In this document: positions 33,385-43,070 of the stretch, piece by piece
How the letters are laid out: each line of letters starts with the position of its first letter
Position numbering within the stretch: position 1 is the first letter of the stretch
Assembly: GCA_000750105.3 (NCBI GenBank)
Contig: JPHH03000019.1
Location: 434,001-498,000, forward strand
Direction: 5' to 3'
Length of the DNA: 64,000 nt
DNA from: Tolypocladium sp. Sup5 PDA-1
Taxonomy: Eukaryota; Ascomycota; Sordariomycetes; Hypocreales; Ophiocordycipitaceae
Program-made: the position numbers and the translations under genes
The notes under the pieces: model-generated
What the model saw: only the letters and a program-made list of their open reading frames with translations
Told to the model about the DNA's origin: nothing
Databases searched by the model: none

Positions 33385-35079
33385 ATGCCCTCTCTCGACT
33401 ACTCCGGGCCCCTTGCGAGCACTACGACTGGGAAGCCCGAGCCTGATGTGCCATCTCCAGAATTGGCACCGGCGACGGCACCGCAGACGGCCAGGAAGGA
33501 TGCCAGATTCTGGCTGGTCTTCGCTGCCATTGCTTTGACGACTTTCCTCGCTGCCTTGGACTCATCCATCATTTCAACCGCCTTACCCACCATCACGGCT
33601 GCCCTAGGGTCAAAAGACTTGTATGTGTGGATCATTGACGCCTACTTGCTTGCGTCGACCGTCTCGATTCCCATTTTTGCACAAGCCGCCAACATCTATG
33701 GTCGCCGGAGCCTCACTCTCATCGCCGTCTGCGTGTTCGCCCTGGGCAGCGGTCTTTGCGGCGGTGCTTCCAACACGGCAATGATGATCGGAGGCAGGTT
33801 GGTCCAGGGCATTGGCAGCGGCGGCATTTTGACCATGTCCGAAATCGTCGTCTGTGACATGGTTTCGATACGGGAAAGGGGTCTTTATGCAGGCATCATC
33901 GGCGGTGTTTGGGCCATTGCTTCCGTCGTGGCCCCAATCATGGGCGGCGCTTTTGCCCAGAACATATCCTGGCGCTGGATCTTTTACATCAACCTCCCCA
34001 TTGCCGGAGTATCACTCGTCGCTCTGGCCCTGTTCCTGCAGATGCAGCGGCCGCCTGCCGGCACAGTCAAAGACCAGCTTACACGCATTGATTGGGGAGG
34101 CAGCGCCCTCATGACTCTCTCTGTTACCGCCGTCGTCTTGGCCCTTAGTTGGGGCGGCTCTAAGCACCCATGGTCTTCCTGGCGCACTCTTGTGCCCCTT
34201 GTGCTAGGGCTCGTTGGCCTCCTGGCTTTCCTGGCGTACCAAGCTGCCCCTTGGCTCAGAGAACCCACGATGCCTCTGCGGTTCTTTGGCAATCGGACAT
34301 CAGCATCGGTTTTCGCCATCAGCTTCATTCACAGCATACTCTTGTTCTGGATCTGCTACTTCCTCCCTGTCTACTTCCAGGTAGTCAAGGAAGCAAGCCC
34401 GACTCGGTCCGCCGTCATGCTCTTCCCTATTGCCACGATGACTGCCCCTGCCGGGGTCATGGCTGGTGCTCTCATCACGAAAACTGGCAAATACCGCGTG
34501 TGGCATTTCCTAGGATTTGCCCTTATGGCGCTGGGATGTGGGCTCTTTACCCTCTTGGATGATGAGTCGTCCACTGGGGAGTGGGTTGGCTTCCAGCTCC
34601 TCTTCGGAATCGGCTGCGGTTTCGTATTCACTAGCTGTCTTCCGCCCATCCTCGCTAGTCTCCCTGATTCAGACGTCGCAACGGCGACCGGTACCTGGAC
34701 CTTCCTCCGCAATTTTGGGTCCATCTGGGGCATTGCCATCCCGGCTGCTGTATTCAACACCCACGCCAATAATGCCGCCTCAAATGTCTCTGACCCTTCA
34801 GTTCGAGCTCTGTTGGTTGACGGAGGTGCTTACGAGCATGCAACGAGGGAGTTCATGCAAGCTTTCAACTCAGACCCTGCCCTCAAATCACAGATCGTGC
34901 AGCTGTATCTCAGCGGGCTTAAGGCTGTGTGGCAGGTGTCTATTGGCTTTTCCCTCTTAGGCTTTGTTCTCGCTTTCTTGGTCTCTTCAATCGAGCTGCG
35001 TGACGAGCTGAATACCGAATTTGCCTTGAAGGGCTCTGAAGAGGTTCAGGGAAAGTCATCTGACAAGGTTTCACCATGA
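33385..35079 (+). CDS. fus6: MFS drug/H+ antiporter, 14-TM (Fus6-like)
   Basis: Single exon; 564 residues from the ATG at 33385. The frame is open further upstream to 33175, but 33385 gives the usual short hydrophilic N-terminus before the first helix (WLVFAAIALTTFLAALDSS). Signatures of the DHA2/EmrB-QacA group are clear: LDSSIISTALPTI in helix 1, AYLLASTVSIPIFAQ, then YGRRSLTLIAV, GRLVQGIGSGGI and the motif-C-like GGVWAIASVVAPIMGG. Fourteen hydrophobic segments extend to about residue 535. Such pumps in secondary-metabolite clusters usually export the product and protect the producer; Fus6 holds this position in fusarin clusters. It follows fus1 in the same direction. Confidence 0.93.
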   Translation: MPSLDYSGPLASTTTGKPEPDVPSPELAPATAPQTARKDARFWLVFAAIALTTFLAALDSSIISTALPTITAALGSKDLYVWIIDAYLLASTVSIPIFAQAANIYGRRSLTLIAVCVFALGSGLCGGASNTAMMIGGRLVQGIGSGGILTMSEIVVCDMVSIRERGLYAGIIGGVWAIASVVAPIMGGAFAQNISWRWIFYINLPIAGVSLVALALFLQMQRPPAGTVKDQLTRIDWGGSALMTLSVTAVVLALSWGGSKHPWSSWRTLVPLVLGLVGLLAFLAYQAAPWLREPTMPLRFFGNRTSASVFAISFIHSILLFWICYFLPVYFQVVKEASPTRSAVMLFPIATMTAPAGVMAGALITKTGKYRVWHFLGFALMALGCGLFTLLDDESSTGEWVGFQLLFGIGCGFVFTSCLPPILASLPDSDVATATGTWTFLRNFGSIWGIAIPAAVFNTHANNAASNVSDPSVRALLVDGGAYEHATREFMQAFNSDPALKSQIVQLYLSGLKAVWQVSIGFSLLGFVLAFLVSSIELRDELNTEFALKGSEEVQGKSSDKVSP

Positions 35080-35109
35080 TTCGGGTGGGGGTACGGTATG
35101 GACAAGCCG

Positions 35110-35125
35110 TACGGAGTACTCCGTA
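35110..35125. repeat. 16-bp perfect palindrome TACGGAGTACTCCGTA
   Basis: Exact palindrome 30 bp after the fus6 stop. Half sites of the same motif (TACTCCGTA type) recur near 5743, 9028 and, with a mismatch, 48655. It could act as a hairpin terminator or be a widespread intergenic fungal motif. Confidence 0.6.
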
Positions 35126-35516
35126 GTGCTCAATAACATCGACTTCTACATGGGGTTCTCGGAGGTACTCATCCAGCTGTTGTTTCCTGTATTATGACTA
35201 TCTAGTATGATGAAAAATTCTGGAAACTCCAAATGAGAAACGTATGAGTTTCTGCCTGCTCTTCTCTCCACTAGCCCCTAGTCCGTGGTCTGCCTTTTGT
35301 CAGATCCGGTCCCAACTATAACTTCAAACACCCAGCAGCCCTGGTAGCTTCCTCGAGTAATTCTGAAGCTTTAGTTCTATTGAAACTTCTTGCTTTCTCA
35401 AGAACCCTCAGTAGCCATCAACAACCTGCCGTCACATAAATGTGTGCCGCAGCTTCGGGGCCGATCTCATATGTCAAGATCCGGCACCCAGCCGCCTGGG
35501 GCTCCGAACCTGGAAG

Positions 35517-35553
35517 TCGCCGAATCGGAAGACTCTACAAGATAAGTCGCCGA
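35517..35553. promoter_or_regulatory. Paired operator-like TCGCCGA boxes upstream of fus7
   Basis: Two copies of AAGTCGCCGAA (cores 35517-35523 and 35547-35553) in direct orientation, 30 bp apart, three helical turns. The nearer core ends 77 bp before the fus7 start. This is the strongest instance of the cluster motif. Confidence 0.65.
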
Positions 35554-35629
35554 ACATGGTAATATTGAATTATGGCATGCTCACTTGACAAGGGACACTT
35601 GGCCCGTATGCAACATCAAGATTTTCCCG

Positions 35630-37459
35630 ATGGATTTTGTCACGTTCCATAATATTGTTGCCGGCAAACGACGCGGCGCCGAAAACACGCGGTCCGGAAC
35701 GAACCCACTCAACAAGACTCAGCTGTGGGATGTTCCTGTAGCAACTGCCCAGGATGTCGAGGACAGCGTGATTGCTGCGCAGCAAGCGTTCCCGGCTTGG
35801 GCCCAGACGTCCTACGAGAAGCGAACCGAGCTCTTGGAAACCTTCGCGGACCTCTATCTTGCCCACGCCACTGAATTTTGCCAGTTGCTTGCTGCTGAGT
35901 GCGGACGAACCGTAAGTCTTGGAATAATGGACGACCGGTGCCAGACCCTCTCAACGAAGGACCCCTCGTCTAGGTCGAGAATGCGGCAATAGAAGTATAC
36001 TGGGCTGCCCAATGGCTTCGTTATCCATGTGCGCTACAAACACCCTCGAAACGCTTACACCACTGCCTACTAATAGTAGCAGCCAAGTACAGGATTCCTG
36101 AAGAGCGAATTGAAGGCGAGTCCAAAGTTACCATCGTTACACACGAGCCACTTGGCTTGGTTGCAGCGATTTGCCCATGGAATTGTACGCTTTCTTGAAT
36201 TCCACTGGCAAGCGATGGTAGCCCATACTGAAACCTGTCTGCTTCGACTCATAGTCCCGGTCATGCTTGGTAACTGAATCCACCCCAGACTCCATGTTCC
36301 TTCGCCACGCTAACCCTTGTATAGCAATCGGCAAGATGTCACCGGCTTTGGCCACCGGCAACTGTGTGATCCTCAAGCCTTCGTATGCTTGCACCACCTT
36401 TGACATCGGCATCAGAGAGCTTTCGCTGATAGTTTCCACCAACATCTGCAGACCCTTTACTCCTTACACATCCCTCAAACTCGCAGAACTGGCGTTGGAG
36501 GTATTCCCGCCGTCGGTGGTCCAGGCTCTCGGCGGAGAGGACGATCTTGGGCCTCTGCTGGTTAAACATCCAGGCATCCAGAAGATATCATTTACCGGAT
36601 CTACTGCCACAGGGAGATCAATCCTCAAGGCTGGGGCCGACCAGCTGAAACGAATCACCTTGGAAACGTATGTGTTCTCCACAGTCAATTTTCAGACGAT
36701 GATAGTGACTTAAATTGCAAACAACGCAAAAAGTGCGGGAAACAACGCGGCTGTCATTCTCCCAGACATAGATATCAAGAGCGTTTGTCCGCAGATCGCC
36801 GCACAGCTCTGGTTCAATGCGGGACAGGTCTGTATCACACCCCGAAGGCTATACATCCACCAGGACATCTTTGACGAGTTCGTGGAGACGTTGGCGGCTG
36901 CCACAACGGACGCGGCCCAAGACTTGGCTTCGCGCATTGGTCCCGTGCAGAATGAAGTGCAGTTCAACAAGCTCATAAAATTACTTGACGATGCAAAAGC
37001 AGTTGGCCACGACTTCGTTGTTGGCGGGAGAGGCTCGTCTAGCGAGACAGGCTTCTTCATCCAACCCACCATCATCAGAAACCCGGCCCCCGATTCACAG
37101 ATTGTCCAGGAGGAGAACTTTGGTGCGTGTCTGTAAATTTGTTTCAACTATTGTATACTGATATTAGGTTACCAGGGCCGGTTGTCACTTGTCTGAAGTT
37201 TTCATCGCTGACAGAGGCGGTCGAGCTTGCCAACGGCGTTGAAAGTGGGCTCGCAGCAAGCATCTGGACCAAGGACTTGGCCATGGCCGAGCGCATTGCC
37301 TCACAACTTGGTGTTGGCAACGTTTACATCAATGGTTCTCCCCAACCGGACCCTTGTGTGCCTTTCGGAGGTCACAAGCAGAGTGGACTAGGAGTAGAAT
37401 ATGGACTGGAGGGTTTACTTTCGTTCTGCCAGACCAAATCTGTGTACATATATGTGTAG
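35630..37459 (+). CDS. fus7: Aldehyde dehydrogenase (Fus7-like)
   Basis: Eight exons splice in frame to 466 residues: 35630-35911, 35974-36028, 36083-36184, 36255-36269, 36325-36382, 36452-36667, 36734-37122, 37176-37459. The fourth exon is a 15-nt micro-exon that supplies the residues between WN and AIGK in the conserved PWNFP region. The NAD-binding and catalytic core is complete: KMSPALATGNCVILKPS, ISFTGSTATG, Glu242 in LETAG and Cys276 in GQVC, 34 residues apart as in other ALDHs, and the closing PFGGHKQSG. It should oxidise an aldehyde to an acid with NAD(P)+. Fus7 is present in fusarin clusters but reported dispensable in Fusarium. Here it could assist oxidation of the aldehyde made by Fus8; that is inference. 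Confidence 0.9.
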
Positions 37460-37609
37460 GTAAATTCTCCCTCCATGGGAAATAGCTCGCAAGATCCGGA
37501 TCGGTTGCTTATTCGGTCTACCGTATTATGTGACCCAGCATGTTCCGATTTCGGATTTTTGGTGGGTATCGGCGCATTGGTGGTGAGAGTGTCAGCCCAG
37601 ACTTATATG

Positions 37610-37616
37610 TCGCCGA
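37610..37616. promoter_or_regulatory. Operator-like TCGCCGA upstream of fus8
   Basis: ATGTCGCCGACC, ending 145 bp before the fus8 start. It departs from AAN at one flanking base. Confidence 0.5.
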
Positions 37617-37760
37617 CCGCCACACCAAATCTTCAGTAACATCAAGGCCAACGCGGAACTGTATAACTACCAAGAATCTTCTCTACGGCGGTACTGGAGC
37701 TCGTTCTTTGTGCCCTTTGTATTACATGCGGGCTTATTAGCGACGTCTAACGAGACAGTC

Positions 37761-39424
37761 ATGGCTACAAATGCTTCTCCGCCGCACTTTGCCGCGACCG
37801 AGGACTCGGTGGTGCCGCCACGTCTCCTGTTCGATCGCTTCACCATAACCAGTCTGGTTTTCACTTGCGTGATCACTATCTTCATCCTACCAAAGTTCAT
37901 TGCAGTAAGCTATAACGAAGGATACTGCTGGCTCTCCGTTTCCAGGCTAACAGCCGATGGCATGACAGCTTGTCCAAAATGCCACGTCCCCGATTTGCTC
38001 CATCCCCGGCCCTCTGATCAACAAACTCAGCGCATGGCCATTGACTATTTCAACAATCAAAGGCACCAGGTAACGCCGTCTTGAGACTTGTCTTCGTAGG
38101 CTTCCTTCTCTAATCCATCAACAGTCACCACTTTGCTCGTGCGCTACACGAGAAGTACGGGCCTGTAGTAGTTCTCGCACCTAAAATGATCGCCGTTTCC
38201 GACCCCAAAGAGATCGATCGAATCATTCGGACAGAAGACTGGACGAAGTCGCATGCAATCTATGGCAATTTCCGTCAAGACCCTGAGCGCCCTACCCTGC
38301 TTGCCTATACGGACAAGCAGGCGTATTCAAAGCGCAAACGCATGTTGTCGTCCATGTTTGGTATAAAGTACATCCGAAGCATGGAACCACTTATGAAGGA
38401 GTGCGTGAAGGTTGCCATTAAGGAACTGGGCAGGGTCTGTGATAATGCCCCCGGTGCCGCTACGGCGGTTGATATGCAGCACCTCATTCACGCCCTAGCC
38501 ATCGACATCATTGGCATCACGACATTTGGCGAAAGTTTCCACGTGGTCGAGAACGGGACCCATCTACTGCCGTGTCGTTTGAAGCAGGGCCTCAAGATCG
38601 CTGGGCTGATGCAGTTGATTCCCTGGATCCGCAAGGTCCCCTTCCTGCCCACTCGCGACCCCTATATTGATAGTTTCACATACAATATCGTGAACAATCG
38701 CCGGAATCAGTTGGACTCGGTATGCAGTCAAGACCTGCTGCAGAAGCTCGTCAAGGCGAGCAACGACGCGCCAGGTTCAGACTTCCGGACTTCAGACGTC
38801 CAAGACGAGAGCGTCGTCATGCTGACAGCCGGCAGCGAAACAACCGCGAATGCGGAGCTTTTCACTCTCATTATGCTGCTGAAACATCCTGTTGCGATGA
38901 AACGACTCGTTGAAGAAGTCGACCGCTGGTATCCTCCGGAAGAGTCGGATCGAGAGACGGACTGCAGCTACTCGCAAACCGGCATGATATATCTACAGGG
39001 CTGCATTGACGAGACCATGCGCCTAGTGCCAGGCCAAGCCACTGGAAGCCCTCGGGAGACGGCCAAGGATGAGGCAATTCTCGGCTACCGTGTTCCCATA
39101 GGGACCACCGTGTTCCCAAACACGCAGGAGGGGCATATGCAAGAGTTCTGGGACCAGCCGCAGAAATTCATGCCCGAGAGATGGCTTGATATCTACGCTG
39201 CAGGCCATACCAACAGTGTCCCCTACTGGCCGTTTTCGTCTGGGAGCCGCGTATGCATTGGAAAACATTTTGCCTTTCAGGAGATGCATCTCACTCTCGT
39301 AACGCTGTTACGCAATTTCACGTTTGAGTTCGTTCCAGGCCAAGATGAGAGCACGGTGTTCCGGGTCGCCCAGCAACTACGATCGGAGTCTTACAGGATG
39401 AAAGTGAAGAGAAGACTCACATGA
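37761..39424 (+). CDS. fus8: Cytochrome P450 monooxygenase (Fus8-like)
   Basis: Three exons (37761-37904, 37969-38069, 38125-39424) give 514 residues with phases preserved. An N-terminal membrane anchor (ITSLVFTCVITIFIL) is followed by the proline hinge SIPGPL. Core P450 motifs are all present: I-helix AGSETTA (317-323), ETMR (378-381), PERW (432-435) and the haem-binding loop PFSSGSRVCIG with axial Cys459. It should be anchored in the ER membrane and need a P450 reductase. In Fusarium, Fus8 oxidises the C-20 methyl branch stepwise toward the acid and is also implicated in epoxidation of the ring; the position of this gene just before a carboxyl methyltransferase fits that sequence of events. 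An alternative start at 37710 would add 17 residues. Confidence 0.93.
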
Positions 39425-39733
39425 TGGGTCACTCTGTATTAGAATTAGTTCATAGAGTCGCGTCACTGGACAGGGATAGTCGCACTTCCTTTCAATGCCT
39501 ATGCCGGACGGCTCTTGTGAGTTAGCACATCCATGCGGCCCTTCGGTGACTTACATTGAGGAGGAAAGCCGCATCCCCTCCGCGCTCTAGACCAAAACTG
39601 AGCCTGCTCATGGACTTCATCAAAGAGCCACTTACCATTAGATGCTGGAGATCTAGTTTGGTTTTGACGCGAAGGTTGAGAGTTTACGCACATCGTGAAA
39701 GCGTCCATCCTCCATTCGGCGTCACTAAAATAA

Positions 39734-39740
39734 TCGCCGA
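39734..39740. promoter_or_regulatory. Operator-like TCGCCGA upstream of fus9
   Basis: TAATCGCCGAAG, ending 113 bp before the fus9 start. Confidence 0.5.
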
Positions 39741-39852
39741 AGCCTCCATGATCGACACCCTTATTCTACATGCCTCCGTCCTATATATATCATCCAAAAT
39801 TGCCAACAAAGCTTAATTGTGCAATACCTTTTACGAAACTCCTGGACTCATC

Positions 39853-41008
39853 ATGGCAAGAATGGCTGACACTGCCCATGTCAACAATGTTCCCATGCAA
39901 GGGATGGGTTTGTACAGCTCCCACTCTGCACTACAACATGAGGCCATGTTGAAAGCCTTATCTCTACTCCAAAAGGCTGCCGAAAAGATTGGCACCGTCA
40001 AGCCGCCATCCAGCGACCATCAGCTGACAATCGTCGAGTATGGTTCGGCCCACGGAAATAACTCGTAGGTGACTATCTGAGGCGCCCAGCGTGAACGCCC
40101 GACTGATCCCTCATAGGATTGAGCCCTTGGAGAAGATACTGCAATCGACACGAGCCGACCGAGTTCAGCTTCTATTCAGTGATCGCCCGGAGAACGACTT
40201 TAGCACTCTATCCGACACGATCACTACTTGGAGCGATACCCTCGACAAGGCCACATTTCCGCGCTCAGTTTTCCTGGGAATGATTCCGCGCAGTTTCTAT
40301 CGAGATGTTGTCCCGCCTCGATCCGTTGATTTGGGCTTTTCCTTGGCATGTCTTCATCACCTCGAGCACGTGCCAAAGAGTGTTGACGACCAGCTTCCGG
40401 CCCCGGATCAGAAGCTGCTGTTCCAAGCACAAGCGCATAGAGATATGTGTCTATTTCTCCAGCTCCGCGCAGACGAGGTGGTGACTGGGGGGTTTCTCGT
40501 TCTGTCATTCGTCAGTCAGGCATCGTCCGGCCGGGAGAACTACGCGGGGCTAGTTGACGCATGCCGCGTCAGTATGATACAGATGGTTCAAGACGGAAAG
40601 CTACCGGTGAGTGTGGCCATGAATTTTCGTATACCCACCTACAATCGGACCCTGGACGATGTGCGCAAGGCCATAGACGAATCAAGTGGGACATGGGCGG
40701 CACACGAGATTTTCGAAGACGAGGTGCTACATCCGGCCATCTTAGAAATGGAGAATCAGAAACGAGAGGGGCAGAACGACCAAGCCAGTCGGTGGTATGC
40801 GGATGCTGTGGTAGACTGGCTGATGGCAGTTTGCTCTGGTTATTTCCTCAAGGCGATCAGCTTTGGTTCCCAGGGTGCGTACACGGAAGCCGAGGCAGAT
40901 GAGCTCTTGAAAGAATGGGTTCATAGAACCAAGGAGTTGTTTATACGGGACCACAAGGACGAAGAAGTTTTCTGCTCTTTCATCTATGTCCGGCTAGAGC
41001 GACTTTAG
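39853..41008 (+). CDS. fus9: SABATH-type carboxyl methyltransferase (Fus9-like)
   Basis: Two exons (39853-40064 and 40117-41008, intron 52 bp) give 367 residues. The N-terminal MQGMGLYSSHSALQHEAMLK and the SAM-binding IVEYGSAHGNNS mark the SABATH family (plant salicylate/jasmonate methyltransferase fold), followed by the VFLGMIPRSFYRDVVPP and DLGFSLACLHHLEHVP segments that line the substrate pocket. SABATH enzymes transfer a methyl group from SAM to a carboxylate. In fusarin C synthesis Fus9 makes the methyl ester of the C-20 acid, the last tailoring step attributed to the cluster. It closes the contiguous plus-strand block fus1-fus6-fus7-fus8-fus9. The intron splits the SAM motif. Confidence 0.92.
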
Positions 41009-41284
41009 AATGTCCTTTTGTGCTTAGAATTGACGATTAGGCATGGTATGTGCAGATACCGCATTCAATTCTCGTGAACGTCCAAAGTAGTGGCTTTTCT
41101 CAACCCAGATAGCATGCTCAGTTGACAATTGTACACTTAAAGACTTCATATTTATCGTGAATAGGCAGCCTGCATGTACGAAGTATACAAGACCCGAACG
41201 CAACAGCACCTGGAAGAAGGGGGGAAAGGGCGCCGAAAGCGACGAACCTAGTACTCTAATAAAGCCCCGAAGATGTGGAAAAAG

Positions 41285-41291
41285 TCGCCGA
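41285..41291. promoter_or_regulatory. TCGCCGA box between fus9 and the regulator gene
   Basis: AAGTCGCCGAAT, a full match to the extended motif, located 277 bp after fus9 and 385 bp beyond the 3' end of the regulator gene. A relaxed copy GGCGCCGAAAG lies about 55 bp upstream. No promoter is known here. Confidence 0.35.
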
Positions 41292-41675
41292 ATGAGACCT
41301 GCTGAAGAGGCACAACTTCCGGGCGCCACGCCGTGGGTCCCTTGTTTGCCCTTTTAGGTATTGCATGCCGTTTTCAAAAGCACTCTGATCTTGTCATTAT
41401 ATTTCGACTCCGTTGGTATATATCACCATGCTTTGTCCTCATACCTCCGGCCTTCCCCCACTGATTTGCTTCATTTCAGGCAACTACGAGTGCCACTGCC
41501 TAGCAGGCAGTAAGTCTCATCCGTGTACCCAAGAGCCGCGCAAATCCTTGCACACACTCATTCGGTTTTCGTTCCTCAGACAATTCTCACAATAAGTTTG
41601 ATGCCACCGTTCCCCTCCCTTTTCGCAATAGGGCCTCTGATGCGAACCCGCCTTCCTCTATATGCTGCCATGACA

Positions 41676-43070
41676 TTAAAGCAACTCGAGTATGCTGCTA
41701 AGCGTACCATTGACATGGGCCGCGAGATTGGCAATGTCGCTATTGACGGCGCTGACCATTTCGGCGATGCGGGAGCTACCTAGAGGTGCGTGCATGGGCG
41801 ACGGATGGGTAGGCACGGCGCGGCTGAGAAGAGGCAGCCTTCTCTCAATCTCGCTCAATGACTGAGAAAGGAATTGGACGACTATGGAAGTCTGGATAGC
41901 CGGCGCAACAAGAGACGTCGGAGTTATAGAGCCGATCTGCACACAGGGCAGGTCAAGAAACGCCCCTTCGTCGCTCGAGGTCGAGGTCACTCTGTGATGC
42001 AGCTGGTTCGCAAGAGCATCACAATTCCGAAGAATATGAGCGTAGCATGCTGCTACGAGGAAGATAGTTGCCGCATCGATCTGGCTCACCGTCTTAGACT
42101 GGGAATGCGTCGAGGTTGTGAGCGCTGTAATAATTTCAAGTAATATGTTTGAGGCCTTAGTGGTCTCGCCCAAGGTAAGTTTAAGCCCGTCAGCTTCGTC
42201 CATTATCGAGGCGCAGGGTATCTCGCAAAGTCTTCGCTGTAGACGTAGTAATTGCCGGTGAGGGCTGTTGTTCGGTTCTAGCTGGGGCACCAGTGGAGGC
42301 AGGGCAGGCATTGTATATAGCCCTAAGTCGAGGTTGCATGTAGCCATCGTGTGTGGTTGATGGTCTATAACTGCATTTTGCATGATGGCCGCTGGCGGTG
42401 AATCCCGTAGATATTCTAGATCGGTTGTGGAGAAAGCCCCCCCAGGACTTGTATTCGAACTTATTGATATTGGAGTTATGAGGGAATCGGCCGGGGTAAG
42501 AGTAGTTGGTTGGGTTTCGGGCATTGCTGGCACCGTTGGTTCGGTTTCGGGCGGTACTAGGATAGTTGGCGAGTTTGATGACGTTGTGACTATAATAGAA
42601 GTTGAATCTATGTAGCAGAAGTTAGTGTTAGTTCCCCCTTGAGGACCCGCTAGGATGTTCAATGTACCATTTGGTGTCTGAGCGAAATCTCCATCTAGAC
42701 CGCCTACTGGCGAATTGGTCCCCGATAGATCGGCTGAAGACTCAGTAGTCCGGTCATATTGTGTAACAGGTGTTGGTTGTCGTCTAGGCTCCTTATCTAT
42801 GACCGATGAGATGACTCCTTGTCTATTGGGCTGGGTCATGAAACCTTTTTTATTGCTGGAAGACGATGACTGTCTGCTGGAACCTGCTCCTGGATTGGAT
42901 TTGTTGGCCGGTCTCCCAAGGCGAAGCGGTGGGCTGTAGGTGCATTTCTCTCCAGCCTTGATACATCGCTGGCAAGCTTGATTGTCTTTGGGACCTCGTC
43001 TGCAACGTAGCTTATGTCCGTGGCAACGGTCGCAAGCGAGTCTCTCCAGCCTACCCCTGGAGCCTTCCAT
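41676..43070 (-). CDS. Zn2Cys6 transcription factor, AflR-like
   Basis: Single exon, 464 residues. The N-terminal zinc cluster is intact (Cys13, 16, 23, 33, 36, 43), with the basic RLERLACDRCHGHKLRC start and GEKCTYSPPLRLGRP linker typical of aflatoxin-regulator (AflR) type factors. A Ser/Thr/Pro-rich middle is followed by a conserved C-terminal regulatory domain (GETTKASNILLEIITAL; DAATIFLVAACYAHILRN; AIQTSIVVQFLSQSLSEIE). AflR-family proteins bind paired TCG/CGA half-sites. It lies 0.7 kb from fus9, convergent with it, and is the obvious candidate pathway activator. The well-studied Fusarium cluster is described without a dedicated regulator, so this neighbour may be lineage-specific. No exact TCGSCGA is seen in its own upstream region, so no autoregulation through that motif is indicated. 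Confidence 0.9.
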   Translation of the reverse strand: MEGSRGRLERLACDRCHGHKLRCRRGPKDNQACQRCIKAGEKCTYSPPLRLGRPANKSNPGAGSSRQSSSSSNKKGFMTQPNRQGVISSVIDKEPRRQPTPVTQYDRTTESSADLSGTNSPVGGLDGDFAQTPNGTLNILAGPQGGTNTNFCYIDSTSIIVTTSSNSPTILVPPETEPTVPAMPETQPTTLTPADSLITPISISSNTSPGGAFSTTDLEYLRDSPPAAIMQNAVIDHQPHTMATCNLDLGLYTMPALPPLVPQLEPNNSPHRQLLRLQRRLCEIPCASIMDEADGLKLTLGETTKASNILLEIITALTTSTHSQSKTVSQIDAATIFLVAACYAHILRNCDALANQLHHRVTSTSSDEGAFLDLPCVQIGSITPTSLVAPAIQTSIVVQFLSQSLSEIERRLPLLSRAVPTHPSPMHAPLGSSRIAEMVSAVNSDIANLAAHVNGTLSSILELL

